64,000 nt of DNA from Carettochelys insculpta (lineage: Eukaryota > Chordata > Testudines > Carettochelyidae), in assembly GCF_033958435.1 (NCBI RefSeq), contig NC_134152.1:13006001-13070000 (forward strand), read 5' to 3'. Position numbers and translations under genes: made by a program. Positions 45,923-55,093 of this stretch are shown in pieces. Every line of letters starts with the position of its first letter. Position 1 is the stretch's first letter. The notes beneath the pieces were generated by a model. That model was not told the origin of the DNA. It saw only the letters and a program-made list of their open reading frames with translations, and ran no database searches.

Positions 45923-46511
45923 TAGAATGCCCCAACCAAGAAGATAAATAGTGTAACAATTTGCCACACAAGTCAGAGTCCATCAGTTCAGCATAACAGG
46001 GTGACATGCATGTTGGACTCTCACCTCAGTCAACCAACCAACACTGCCTGGGGTCTGGCCAGCCACAGAGAGTGAGTGAGAGGCTGCCAGCAGGTTGCAA
46101 ATGAGAATTCAGAGGACGATTAATTTCCACGGCAAAAATAATTTTATTGCATGCAGCTATGGTAACAGTTTAAAAACCATATTTAAACTGAATAGTTAAC
46201 AATCAGAAAGCAAATCAAAAGTAATGTATAGCTTGAATAGTTAATGGTCTCATTTTTATCCCAATTCAACAGCCTAATTCTTAATCAAATTAAGTACATA
46301 CATAACCCCCGCCCCCCCCCCCCCACACACACATGCTCTCTTTCTCTCTCTCTCTCACTCACTCTCTGTGGCTGGCCAGACCCCAGGCAGTGTTGGTTGG
46401 TTGACTGAGGTGAGAGTCCAACATGCATGTCACCCCATTATGCTGAACTGATGGACTCTGACTTGTGTGGCAAATTGTTACACTATTTATCTTCTTGGTT
46501 GGGGCATTCTA
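45923..46511. repeat. 160-bp inverted repeat around a 269-bp spacer
   Basis: Arm 1 (45923-46082, starting TAGAATGCCCCAACCAAGAA) and arm 2 (46352-46511, ending GGTTGGGGCATTCTA) are reverse complements over 160 bp with two visible mismatches. The spacer (46083-46351) is AT-rich and ends in a C-run, CA and CT microsatellite. Arm 2 stops exactly where the truncated Harbinger copy 2 begins. Confidence 0.92.
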
Positions 46512-46903
46512 CGTGTGACGTGTCGCCACGTCAACACGTGGCGAGTGCTATTTCGAAGTTGACATTGACGTAAGGCGGCGAGACGTTGAAGTCGCTATCC
46601 TCATGAGGAGATGGGAATAACGCCCTACTTCGACGTTGAACGTCGAAGTAGGGCACGTGTAGCCGATGCGTGTCCCACAACATCGAAATAGCGGGGTCCG
46701 CCACGGTGGCCATCAGCTGAGAGGTTGAGAGACGCTCTCTCCAGCCCCTGAGCTCAATGGTCGCCGCATGCAGCGGCCCCTTAAAGCTCCCCGCCCCCTG
46801 CCTTCCTGTGCAGGAAGCTGAGAGAGCATGCAGGCGGCAGCACAGCCACGCGGCCAGCCTGCACGACTCCCTGCAGCCCAGAGACACCCCGCCCCCCGCT
46901 GCG

Positions 46904-48460
46904 ATGGCCACCCGCCAGCCCCCCAAGCGCCCCCAGGGCACCCCCCCCAAGGGCATTCAGGGCTCCCAGGCTGGCAGCCAGCCAGGGAAGAGGCAGCGAG
47001 GCCCCTCCTGGACGGCGGCCTAGATCTGGGACCTGATGGGGCTCTGGAGTGAGGAGGAGGTGCTCCAGGTAATGGGGAGCAAGAGGCGGAACGCAGATAC
47101 ATTCGCTCGGCTGGCCGAGGGCCTGGCCGCCTGGGGTCACCCTGCCCGCACTTCTGATCCCGTCAGGAGTAAGGTCAAGGAGCTGCGGCAGGGTTACGCT
47201 CGGGGCCGGGATGCGGCCAGCCGATCTGAGGCCGCCCCCGTCACTTGCCCCTTTTACAGGGAGCTCAGGGAAATCCTGGGCCCCCGGCACACCTCCTCCC
47301 TGCCGGCAACTCCTGACGCCTCGGCCGACGAGCCCCAGCAGGCCCCGGAGGCGGAGTCCGCCCCGGAGGCAAGCCCCGCACCCCAGGGGCCCCCACAGGA
47401 GCCCACCCCTGGGATGCCAGAGGAGGAGGAGGAGGGGGAATCCTCCTCCAGCGACGGGGGGCTCCACATGGCGCTGCTGTCCCGGAGCTCCAGCAGGGCG
47501 TCCGCTCAGTGGGTGTCCCCCAACCATGGGAGCGGACCGTCAGGTATGTATCCCCCCGGTGCACACCCCCGGGGTTGAGGGGGGGGGACAACAGACATGA
47601 CCAGGGCCCTCCACATGCCCAGATGACCATGGCCCCAAGGACAGCAGTGGCGTGTCCCTCAGAAAAGTGCATCAGCCCCTGCCCCCGCAGCAGGACAGCA
47701 CCATGCCCCATCTCTGGGGATGCAGGGAGCGGAACCTAGGGTCCTCCGGGGGGGAGGGGTTAGGACACCCATCAGCAGGAGCAGCATGTCCTGGGGACGG
47801 GGATGGGGAACCAGCAGCAGAGGGGTGGGGGGACAAGGGCCACAGCTCGGGGCCCACACTAACGGCTGTCTCCACTCTTCTTCCCCCCCGTGTTCCGCAG
47901 CTGCACCACCGGAAGGACCGGAGAGCGCCGGCGAGGTGTCAGTGGTCCCGGAGAGCCCACCGGGGCCATCACTGAAGGCTAGCCCCTCGGCGGAGGACCG
48001 ACCAGCCCCAGGGCGGGGACGACGGCGGATCCAGCACCACCACCGGACTTCGACGGACCCCCAGCTGCTGGCGATCCTCCGGTGGCACCTGGAGGTCTCG
48101 GAGCAGCGCCTGCAGGTGGACGATCGGCGCCTCCATCTGCAGGAGCGGGCGCTGGCCTGGCACCAGGAGGCATGGGGGGCCTTTATGCACACATTTGAGC
48201 GCATCGCGGACTACCTGGCCCCCCATGCTGTGCCGGCCGCCGCTCTGCCCGCCCTGCCTGCTCCACCCGCCGCTCCACCCGCTGCTCCACCCACCATCCC
48301 ACCGCCGTCCGCCACCAAGGGGCCTTCCGCCGAGGGGGACCTGGGGCCTGCTGACACCTGCCGGCCGTATCTGCTGGTTCGCCTGGCCCCCAGCCAGCCC
48401 CGGCCAGGGCTGAGGCCAAGGCGAGGGTTGCGCCCACCAACCCCCAGCGCTGGACATTAG
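46904..48460 (+). pseudogene. Myb/SANT-like Harbinger partner, copy 2 (nonsense in the DNA-binding domain)
   Basis: ATG at 46904; exon 1 to 47543 (donor GTATGT); intron to 47900 (acceptor TTCCGCAG); exon 2 47901-48460. The joined frame is 400 codons including the stop. A TAG near 47022-47024 interrupts the first Myb helix (PSWTAA*IWDLMGLW, where copy 1 reads PSWTEAELRDLLGLW). Otherwise the domain continues open: ADTFARLAEGLAAWGHP, VRSKVKELRQGYARGRD, TCPFYRELREILG. Exon 2 encodes a helical, Gln/Leu/Arg-rich region (LEVSEQRLQVDDRRLHLQER) and a proline/alanine-rich tail. Only one substitution separates this frame from continuity; expression of a shortened product from a downstream Met (47073) would lack the first helix. 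Confidence 0.9.
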
Positions 48461-48811
48461 GGGGTGTGGGGCCCAGGACATGCCCCCCCCTTTGTACATA
48501 TCCCTTTTATTTATGTTGTGTATAGTTTGTATTAGACCCCTGTTATTTTATGATACCTGCCCCCCCCATGTAAATAATTCTCCCCTTCCTTGTGTTCCAC
48601 TGTTTTTTGGTTATCCATATAATATATAATATTTATATTTGTAGTAATAATATAATAATAAGAATTCACTGTTTTGTGGTTTCACGAAAAACAGATCTAT
48701 TTTTATTTGCAAGAAAAGTGGGGGGGGTGGTCTTCGGTGCTCTGTGGTGTGGGCGTAGGGGCAGGGAGTGTTGTGGAGGATGGGGGGGTGCAGTGGGGGG
48801 CCTGCCAGCGT
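48461..48811. other. convergent intergenic region of Harbinger copy 2
   Basis: AT-rich spacer between the two 3' ends. ATAATATAATAATAAG and, on minus, an AATAAA signal (TTTTTATTTGC near 48700) serve as plausible poly(A) sites. Confidence 0.55.
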
Positions 48812-50169
48812 TCACCCCGCGGTCTCGTCGAAATGGGCCCGCAGGGCATCCCAGACCTGTATCCCCTCGGGGTCCACCTGGCAACTGGGGGCAGCGGGTG
48901 GCTGCAGGTCAGCCCTGCCAGCCTCCACAGCCCAGCCCTGAAAGAATGCCTCCCCCTTGCTCTCCACCAGGTTGTGGAGGGCGCTGCAAGTGCCCACAAT
49001 CTGGGGGATGTTGGTGGGGCCCGCATCTAGGTGGGTGAGGAGACACCTCCAGTGCCCTTTGAGGCGGCCAAATGTGCGCTCAACCACCTGGTGTGTGTGG
49101 TTCAGGCGCTGGTTGAAGTGCTCCTGACTGGCTGTGAGATGGCCCATGTAAGGGTGCATGAGCCAGGGCCGGAGGGGGTACGCCGCGTCTGCGACGACGC
49201 AGAGGGGCATGGTGGTGTCCCCCACAGGGATCTCCCGCTGGGGGATGTAGGTCCCCGCCTCCAGCTGGTGGCACAGGCCCGAATTCTGGAATACCCGGGC
49301 GTCGTGGCTGCTGCCAGGCCAGCCAACATAAATGTCCAGGAAGCAGCCCCAGCTGTCCACCAAGGCCTGGAGGAGCACCGAATGGTACCCCTTCCTGTTC
49401 AGAAAGCATCCTCTGCTGTGCTCCGGAGCTCGGATGGGGATATGGGTCCCATCCAGAGCCCCGAAGCAATTTGGGAAAGCCAGGGTAGCAAACCCCGTGA
49501 TGGCGACATCCGGGTCCCCAAGCCACACGAGCCTGTGGAGGAGCAGGGCGTTGATGGTGCAGACGACCTGCAGGGGAAGGACATGAGAGAGCACCAATGA
49601 GGGGTGTGCAGGGTGTGTGTGGCCCTCCCCTGCAAGGGCTCCCCTCCAAGGGCTCTCCTCCCCCCCCAGGGCTCCCCTCCCCCCCGGGCTCCCCTCTCCT
49701 CCCCCCCCAGGGTTCCCCTCCCCCCCCAGGGCTGCCTCCCCCTCCCCGTGGGTCTCGTGGGTCTTCTTACCTCCGTGAGGACAGCCCCGATGGTAGCCTT
49801 GCTGATGCCAAACTGCTGTCCCATGGATCGGTAGCTGTCTGGAGTGGCCAGCTTCCAGACAGCGATGCCGACCCATTTCTCCACGCTGAGGGCACGCCAC
49901 ATGGCGGTGTCCTGGTGCCTCAGTGCGGGGGTGAGCCACTGGCAAAGCTCCAGAAATGTCTGCCAGCTCATACGAAAGTTCTGGAGCCAGCGGTCGTCAT
50001 CCCACTCTCCGAGCACCAGCCGCTGCCACCAGTCGGTGCTCATGGGGTAGCTCCACAGCCGGCGGCGTGTGAGGAGTGGGGGCAGCAGGGTCTGGGGTTG
50101 CTTCCTCCTCCCCTGAGGGCAGCTCCTCTTCCACGAATAAAAGGTGATCAGCTGCCTCCTGCATGGCAT
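48812..50169 (-). CDS. Harbinger DDE transposase, copy 2 (open after splicing)
   Basis: Exon 1 50169-49771, donor GTAAGA; intron 49770-49568 (203 bp, acceptor CCCCTGCAG); exon 2 49567-48812. The join is in phase and gives about 384 residues without a stop. Exon 1 has DWWQRLVLGEWDDDRWLQNF and an HTH (SYRSMGQQFGISKATIGAVL). Exon 2 holds the DDE_4/HARBI1-type nuclease domain with Asp172 (GALDGTHIPI), Asp222 (SSHDARVF) and Glu296 (VVERTFGRLKGH), numbered from the Met at 50169. HARBI1 proteins are about 350 residues, so length is normal. The start is uncertain: the Met at 50169 (MPCRRQL) is shared with copy 1. A Gln-rich leader from ATG 50260 (MDPQQQKQQQ) lies in the frame one base away. The enzyme would cut and join element ends in the nucleus with the Myb partner. 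Confidence 0.85.
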
Positions 50170-50170
50170 T

Positions 50171-50260
50171 GAGCAGGGCGAGCACTGCTCCTGCAGGGGC
50201 GGCTGGGTGGACCTCTGGCTGCTGCTGCTGCTGCTGCTGCTTCTGCTGCTGGGGGTCCAT
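50171..50260 (-). other. glutamine-rich leader frame of the transposase gene
   Basis: ATG at 50260 opens MDPQQQKQQQQQQQPE followed by a helix-like VLALLNAMQEAADHLL and an acidic EEELPSGEEE. The frame overlaps and runs past the catalytic frame's Met at 50169. It is one base out of phase with the DDE frame in both full copies. The MITEs keep its first 14 codons. It may be the true N-terminus, joined by a frameshift or splice not evident here, or a separate upstream frame. The CAG/CTG run gives the poly-Gln. Confidence 0.5.
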
Positions 50261-50616
50261 AACTGTTTTGCGGAGGTGTTCGTGCCTATGGCTCTGCAGA
50301 CCGCGTGCTGTGCAGGCTGAGTGTGTCTGGGAGGGGCCCTTTAAGGGAGCGGCTAGCTGTTGCCCTGGAAGTGTTAGTCCGCCCTGTGCCCTGTCTGCAG
50401 CTGTTCCTGGCACCCTTATTTCGATGTGTGCCGCTTTGGCATGTAGACGCTCCACCGCAGCGCCTACTTCGATGTGGTGCTGCCCAACGTCAACATTCAA
50501 CGTCGACGGCACCAGCCCTGGAGGACGTGTAGACGTTGTTCATCGAAATAGCTTATTTCGATGTCGCTACATCGAAATAAGCTATTTGAATGTAGCATAC
50601 ATGTGTAGACGTAGCC

Positions 50617-50650
50617 TTGATTACTTTACTCAATAACATACAAGTTTTTC
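50617..50650. other. short flank
   Basis: Right flank of Harbinger copy 2; no triplet duplication can be tested because the left end is lost. Confidence 0.4.
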
Positions 50651-50770
50651 TCTCCATTCTACTCCAGAATTTGAAGAAGTGGGCCTTTCCCACAAAAGCT
50701 GGAAATAATAATAAATAATATTGTTAGTCTTTAAGATGCTACAGGACTGCTTGCTTTGTTTTGCGAAGAC
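50651..50770 (+). repeat. interspersed repeat with conserved hairpin tail
   Basis: GAATTTGAAGAAGTGGGCC, TTTCCCACAAAAGCTGG, then TTGTTAGTCTTTAAGATGCT and ACAGGACTGCTTGCTTTG. Same family type as 10046-10400, with an older-looking version of the tail. Confidence 0.6.
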
Positions 50771-51376
50771 ACAGTCGAACGTGGCCAGCCCTCTGATACT
50801 TTTTTGAGTCATTTTGTTCACTCTTATGAGTGTGGTTCCATTTTGCTCAGTTTTAACAGCATCTGTAAAATGTGCTCTCAGAAGCACAATGGCTTGATGC
50901 AGGGTACTGCAGATTCAGGGGAATTAGAACTGTTTGAACATCTTGGATCATGGGTTATTCAGCAAATATTCATCCTTTGGGTTTTGTTTTTTGTTTTGCT
51001 GCACCGGTACAAGAAAATTTACTTTCTCTACTGTGCCCATAGAGGGCACACCTATTTTGCTTCTTTCAAACCACCTCCAAATCATAATAAACACAGATTT
51101 CTTGGGTGGATGAGGAGTAGAACTTTTGTTAGGTGCTCTCTGACATTTTCTGAAACCAGGGGCTGCTAGCAGTCAGAAGATTTCAGTAACTTCTTCATTG
51201 GTTTGCTCAGTCCTGGCCTTGAAGTAACGATTTTGTAACCAAATTTGAAAACGTGGTTCTTCTTGCTATTTTGGCTGCAGAGCCCTGCCTTAGACACACA
51301 GATCCCCTTCCCTGCCGCCCCCCAACTCTCCTATCCACTTGCCATTGCCTTCTTCACCCCTGAACCCTGACTCTTG
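50771..51376. other. unassigned sequence
   Basis: A 137-codon frame (50756-51169) is open but has no domain-like content and overlaps the repeat tail; I do not treat it as a gene. Confidence 0.4.
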
Positions 51377-51806
51377 GGCTGTGGCCACACTTGGCCAAAA
51401 CTTCGAAATGGCCATGCAAATGGCCATTTTGAAGAGTACTAATGAAGCACTGAATTGAATATTCAGCGCTTCATTTGCATTAGGAAACTTCCGGCTGCGG
51501 CACTTCAAAAGCACCGCTTTCGAAAGCGCGCGGCTCAGCGTGGCTTCACGGGGGTCCTTTTCGAAATCCATAAAAGTTTTCGAAATCCATAAGGATTTCG
51601 AAAGGAGTGGGGTCCTTTCGAAATGGACCCCCCACGTAGCTGTGCCGAGCCGCGCACTTTCAAAAGCGGCGCTTTCGAAGTGCCGCAGCCGGAAGCTTCC
51701 TAATACTAATGAAGTGCTGAATATTCAGTTCAGCACTTCATTAGTAATCTTCGACATGGCCATTTACATGGCCCTTTCGAAGTTTTGGCCAAGTGTGGCC
51801 ACAGCC
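51377..51806. mobile_element. 430-bp MITE, TSD TTG
   Basis: Starts GGCTGTGGCCACACTTGGCC and ends GGCCAAGTGTGGCCACAGCC: a 20-bp perfect terminal inverted repeat. Perfect TTG duplication (51374-51376 and 51807-51809). Inside are TTCGAAATGGCCATGC arms, TTCAGCGCTTCATT blocks and a local duplication (CGAAATCCATAAAAGTTTT, CGAAATCCATAAGGATTTC). No coding capacity. Confidence 0.92.
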
Positions 51807-52125
51807 TTGGAGTCTCCCTACACCCCCTGTCCTGAGCCCCTCCTCACCCCAGTCCTGACTCTTGACCCCCTCAACACATCTGAACCATCTGCCCTGAATC
51901 CACCCTTAACTTCAAGCCTGTCTCCTGTACCCCGCCACTCAAACCACATGCCTTCATTCCCTGCTTACATCTTCCAATCCTGGTGCCTACCTCCCCGCCC
52001 CCAGCATCCCCAGCCCTCTGTACAAAATCAGTGTGACAGCACCTGCAAGAAATGTAAATTACTTTCACCCCGTAAGCCACCCATTCTCTGAACCTTCTCC
52101 CCAGCAGGAGTTCCAGATGGGCAAG
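51807..52125. other. unassigned C-rich sequence
   Basis: Pyrimidine-rich with CCTGACTCTTGACCCC-like imperfect repeats; nothing else recognised. Confidence 0.4.
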
Positions 52126-52222
52126 AATCATAGAACCAACAAACACTAGAACTGGAAGGAACCTCGAGAGGTCATCAAGGCCAGTCCCCTGCCCTCACAG
52201 CAGGACCAAGTACCATCTAGAT
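52126..52222 (-). mobile_element. CR1 3' tail, left of a hAT insertion
   Basis: Antisense CR1 end (AATCATAGAACCAACAAACA, CCTCGAGAGGTCATCAAGGC) running to ACCATCTAGAT. It resumes at 53342 after the hAT element. Confidence 0.85.
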
Positions 52223-53341
52223 GTTCCCAGCCTTTTACAGATGGGGACCCGTTCTGACAATTCAGGAACACTTGGTGACCCAAGGCAGTTCAAAAATGGC
52301 GTGGGGAATGCCATAACTAGCTAATTTTGTGGCAAGAATATAAAATTGTGCCCCCTCATGTTTATATATTCATAATAGTTATTTCATACAAAAGGAGAAA
52401 TATATTAATAAAATAACACTACATTTACTATAGTTAATCAGAGTTGTGGTGGAAAGACACTCATCACCTAACCACTCCCCTTGGCTTAAACCCCACAATC
52501 AGGGATAGGGAGTCATACTCAGGGGTTAGGAGTGACTCAGAGGCTGGAGGGGGCTAAGGGGAGTCACACTCAGAGGCTAGGAGAGTCTCGCTCAGGCTGG
52601 AGGGGGCTAGGGGTGTCTCATTCAGGGGCACCACCAGCCACGGGACCCCCCCAACCCCCATGGGTGGAAGCCAGCTGGGGCGAGGAGCACTGCACCAGCA
52701 GTGCCAGCTTCAGGAACCCTGGCCAGGTGCAGGGGGTAACCCTGACCCCCATAGCAGGAAGCCAGCTGAGATGCAGAGCTCTGGGCCGGCAACACCAGTT
52801 GCTGGAACCCTGGCCAGGTGCATTGGGGGGGAACCCTGCCCCCCACAGCCGGAAGCCAGCTGGAGTGCGGAGCCCCAGCCAGCAACGCCAGCCTCAGGAA
52901 CCCCCACAGGCTGCTGGGAGGAACCCCATCGTGTGGAGCTCCCAGCTGGGTGCAGGGGGGACACTGTCTGGAAGCCAGCAGGAGTGCACAGCCCTGACCG
53001 GCTCTCCGTACCCAGTCCCAGGCTTAAGCCTGCCAACCTCCTAACCCTGCCCCCCGCCCCAATCTCCTGAGCTGGACACTGCTCCTTTGGCTCCCTAGCT
53101 CTCTGCCCTATACCTTTTTCACATGCAGGTGGGCAGTTCCCTGCCCTGCAGGACTGAAACCGTTCTTAATTTAATTGATTGCTTTAACTGCCTGTTAATC
53201 CAATTAAGAAGTTGAACACCATTTCAATATGAATGGCTTCTTAAGAGCTACCTGGGGAGCTGCCCAGCCCAGATGGCAACCCTTTTCAAATGTAATTGCG
53301 ACCCATGTTTTGGTCCCAACCATATAGGTTGGGAAACCCTG
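52223..53341. mobile_element. non-autonomous hAT-type element, 8-bp TSD (ATCTAGAY)
   Basis: Left end GTTCCCAGCCTTTTACAG, right end GGTTGGGAAACCCTG, the inverted CAGGGTTCCCAACC-type termini of hAT transposons. Next to the ends lie GGGGACCCGTTCTGACAATT and GCGACCCATGTTTTGGTCCC, also paired. Flanks are ATCTAGAT (52215-52222) and ATCTAGAC (53342-53349). The first bases of the left terminus seem lost. No transposase is encoded; the interior is a GC-rich tandem array. Confidence 0.82.
52511..53000. repeat. minisatellites inside the hAT element
   Basis: Two arrays. 52511-52620: about 50-bp units with GGGGAGTCACACTCAGAGGC. 52666-53000: four starts of GGAAGCCAGCTGG at 52666, 52757, 52851 and 52970, a period of about 92 bp with one longer unit. 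The open frames on both strands here come from this array and are not genes. Confidence 0.8.
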
Positions 53342-53546
53342 ATCTAGACCATCCCTGATAGATGTCTACCTAACCTGCTCTTAAATATTTCCAGTGATGG
53401 AGATCCCACAACCTCCCTAGGCAATTTACTCCAGTATTTAACCACCTTGACAGTTAGGAAGTTTTTCCTAATGTCCCACCTAAACCTTCCTTGCTGCCCG
53501 TTGCTTCTTGTCCTATCCCCAGAGGCCAAGATGAACTACTTTTTTC
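53342..53546 (-). mobile_element. CR1 3' region, continued
   Basis: Resumes after the hAT element with ATCTAGACCATCCCTGATAG and encodes the C-terminal ORF2 tail on minus (RWDIRKNFLTVKVVKYWSKL). It ends at a MITE-like block. Confidence 0.85.
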
Positions 53547-53766
53547 ACACGTTTTGGGAATAAGGGAACTTCGAAGTTGCACAGGTACTTTGAAGTGCCT
53601 GCAGCTACACTGCTTGCCACTGCTTTGAAGTTAGGAACTTTGAAGTTTGGGCAGTGAGAATTATGCTAATGAGGTGCTGCATATACAGCACAGCACCTCA
53701 TTGCTATTTACTGATCTGGCATGTTTACATGACCCCTTTGAAGGAGGGGGCTAGTGTAGACGAGCC
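53547..53766. mobile_element. degenerate MITE, TTCGAAGTT type
   Basis: GGGAATAAGGGAACTTCGAA, CATTTTGAAGTT-like blocks, TGCTAATGAGGTGCTGCATA with its inverse GCACCTCATTGC, and right end GCTAGTGTAGACGAGCCC. The left terminus is not recognisable. Confidence 0.6.
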
Positions 53767-53871
53767 CAACCAGTGCCAAAACAGACTCCTGCAGAACCCC
53801 ACTTTCTATGCCCTTCCAGCATGATTGAGAAATATTAATAACTACCCTCTCAGCATGACAAGAAGTCCTGT
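53767..53871 (-). mobile_element. old CR1/L3-type LINE, segment 1
   Basis: Antisense LINE sequence CAGACTCCTGCAGAACCCCA and CCAGCATGATTGAGAAATAT, corresponding to the region after the GVPQGS motif. A stretch of the LINE between 53546 and here is missing. Confidence 0.65.
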
Positions 53872-54020
53872 GGCACCTTATAGACTAACAGATATTTTGG
53901 AACATAAGCGTTCATGAGCAAAGACCCGCTTCATTAGATGCATCAGTCTATAAGGTGCCACAGGACTTCTTGTCATTCTCAGAGCTACAGACTAACACGT
54001 CTACCTCTCTGATACCCTCT
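53872..54020 (-). repeat. hairpin-tail repeat, antisense, with an inverted copy of its own end
   Basis: ACAAGAAGTCCTGTGGCACC...TATAGACTAACAG at the left is the inverse of CAGTCTATAAGGTGCCACAG, GACTTCTTGTCA at 53945-53975, so the 3' end unit is present twice in opposite orientation about 50 bp apart. Between them is the antisense hairpin (GAGCAAAGACCCGCTTCATTAG). It ends CAGACTAACACGTCTACC and splits the CR1 (CTCTCAGCATGAC / CTCTCAGAATGG). Confidence 0.7.
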
Positions 54021-54325
54021 CAGAATGGTCATGCAGCCAGTTATGCACCCTCCTTATCGTAGCCCCATCTAAGTTGTATTTGCCAAGATAATTGACAAGA
54101 AGATCAAGTGAGACTGTATCAAATGCCTTATTAAAATTAGGTATACCACATCCACTGCTTCTCCCTTAGCCAGAAAGCTTGTTATCCTATCAAAGAAAGC
54201 TATCAGATCGGTCTGGCATGATTTGTTTTTTACAAATCCATGCTGGCTGTTATCTACCACCTTATTTTCTTCCAGATGTTTGCAGATGAATTCCTTAATT
54301 ACTCACTTCATCATCTTTCGTCCTA
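54021..54325 (-). mobile_element. old CR1/L3-type LINE, segment 2
   Basis: Antisense reverse transcriptase region (minus: DNSQHGFVKNKSCQTDLIAF, KGEAVDVVYLI), collinear with segments 1 and 3. Confidence 0.85.
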
Positions 54326-54718
54326 GGCTACATCTACACGAGCCAAATACACGAGCTGAAATATATATTCAGCGCCTCATTAGCATGCGGGTGGCCACGA
54401 CGCTTCGAAAATGACGTGGCTCGCCGCCACACGGCTCTCCCAGAAGGGGCTCCTTTTCAAAAGGACCCCGGCTACTTCGAAGTCCCCTTATTCCTATGAG
54501 CAGATGTGAATAAGGGGACTTCGAAATAGCTGGGGTCCTTTCAAAAAGGAGCCCTGTCTGGACGAGCCACACAGCAGCGAACCGTGTCAATTTCGAAGCG
54601 CCGCAGCCACCCGCATGCTAATGAGGCGCTGAATATGTATTTCAGCGCTTCATTAGTAAACTTCGAAATGGCCATTTGCATGGCCATTTCGAAGTTTTTG
54701 GCTAGTGTAGACATGGCC
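54326..54718. mobile_element. 393-bp MITE inside the old CR1
   Basis: Left end GGCTACATCTACACGAGCC; right end GGCTAGTGTAGACATGGCC; long internal palindrome with TTCAGCGCCTCATTAGCATG blocks. Flanks CTA and ATA share two of three bases. Confidence 0.85.
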
Positions 54719-55093
54719 ATACAGTAGTTAAACTAAGTGTTCTGTAATTCCCTGGGTTGCTTTTATTCCCCTTTTTATAGATGGGAACTATATTTGCCCT
54801 TTTCCAGTCTTCTGGAATCTCTCAGGACTTCCATGACTTGTCAAAGATGATAGCTACAGACTCAGATACCTCCTCTATCAGTTCCTGAGTATTCTAGGAT
54901 ATATTTCACCAGGCCTGGTGAATTGCAGACATCTAAAGTAATTTTTAACTTGTTCTTTTTGTATTTTATCTTCTAAACCTATCCTCTTCCCATTAGCATT
55001 CACTATGTTAGGCATTCTTTCATCTGATTTTTTGGTGAAGACCAAAACAAAGAAGTCTTTAAGCACCTCTGCCATTCTAAGTTTTATGATATT
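54719..55093 (-). mobile_element. old CR1/L3-type LINE, segment 3
   Basis: Antisense: minus-strand frame 55120-54878 reads [20 protein letters not shown], the region between endonuclease and reverse transcriptase; CTTTTCCAGTCTTCTGGAAT is the DDWK-region. Interrupted at 55093 by a MITE. Confidence 0.85.

Larger units (their letters stand above)
46512..50616 (-). mobile_element. two-gene Harbinger element, copy 2 (4.1 kb, left terminus lost)
   Basis: Inverted relative to copy 1: Myb-like gene on plus (46904-48460), transposase on minus (50260-48812). The right terminus is complete (CATACATGTGTAGACGTAGCC, ending 50616). On the left, the outermost tens of bases expected from copy 1 are missing; recognisable element sequence starts with CAACACGTGGCGAGTGCTAT just inside 46512, against arm 2 of the palindrome. 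Without that terminus the copy should not move itself, but it may supply transposase. Confidence 0.92.

Noticed and set aside
48812..50169. A domesticated HARBI1-like host gene
   Set aside because: The gene lies inside a recognisable element with a Myb partner, a complete right terminus and a second genomic copy in the same window.
50756..51169. 137-codon open frame as a gene
   Set aside because: It overlaps the tail of an interspersed repeat and has no recognisable domain or conserved context.
52532..53070. Open frames of 108-170 codons on both strands
   Set aside because: They arise from the GC-rich minisatellite in a hAT element; both strands are open equally.
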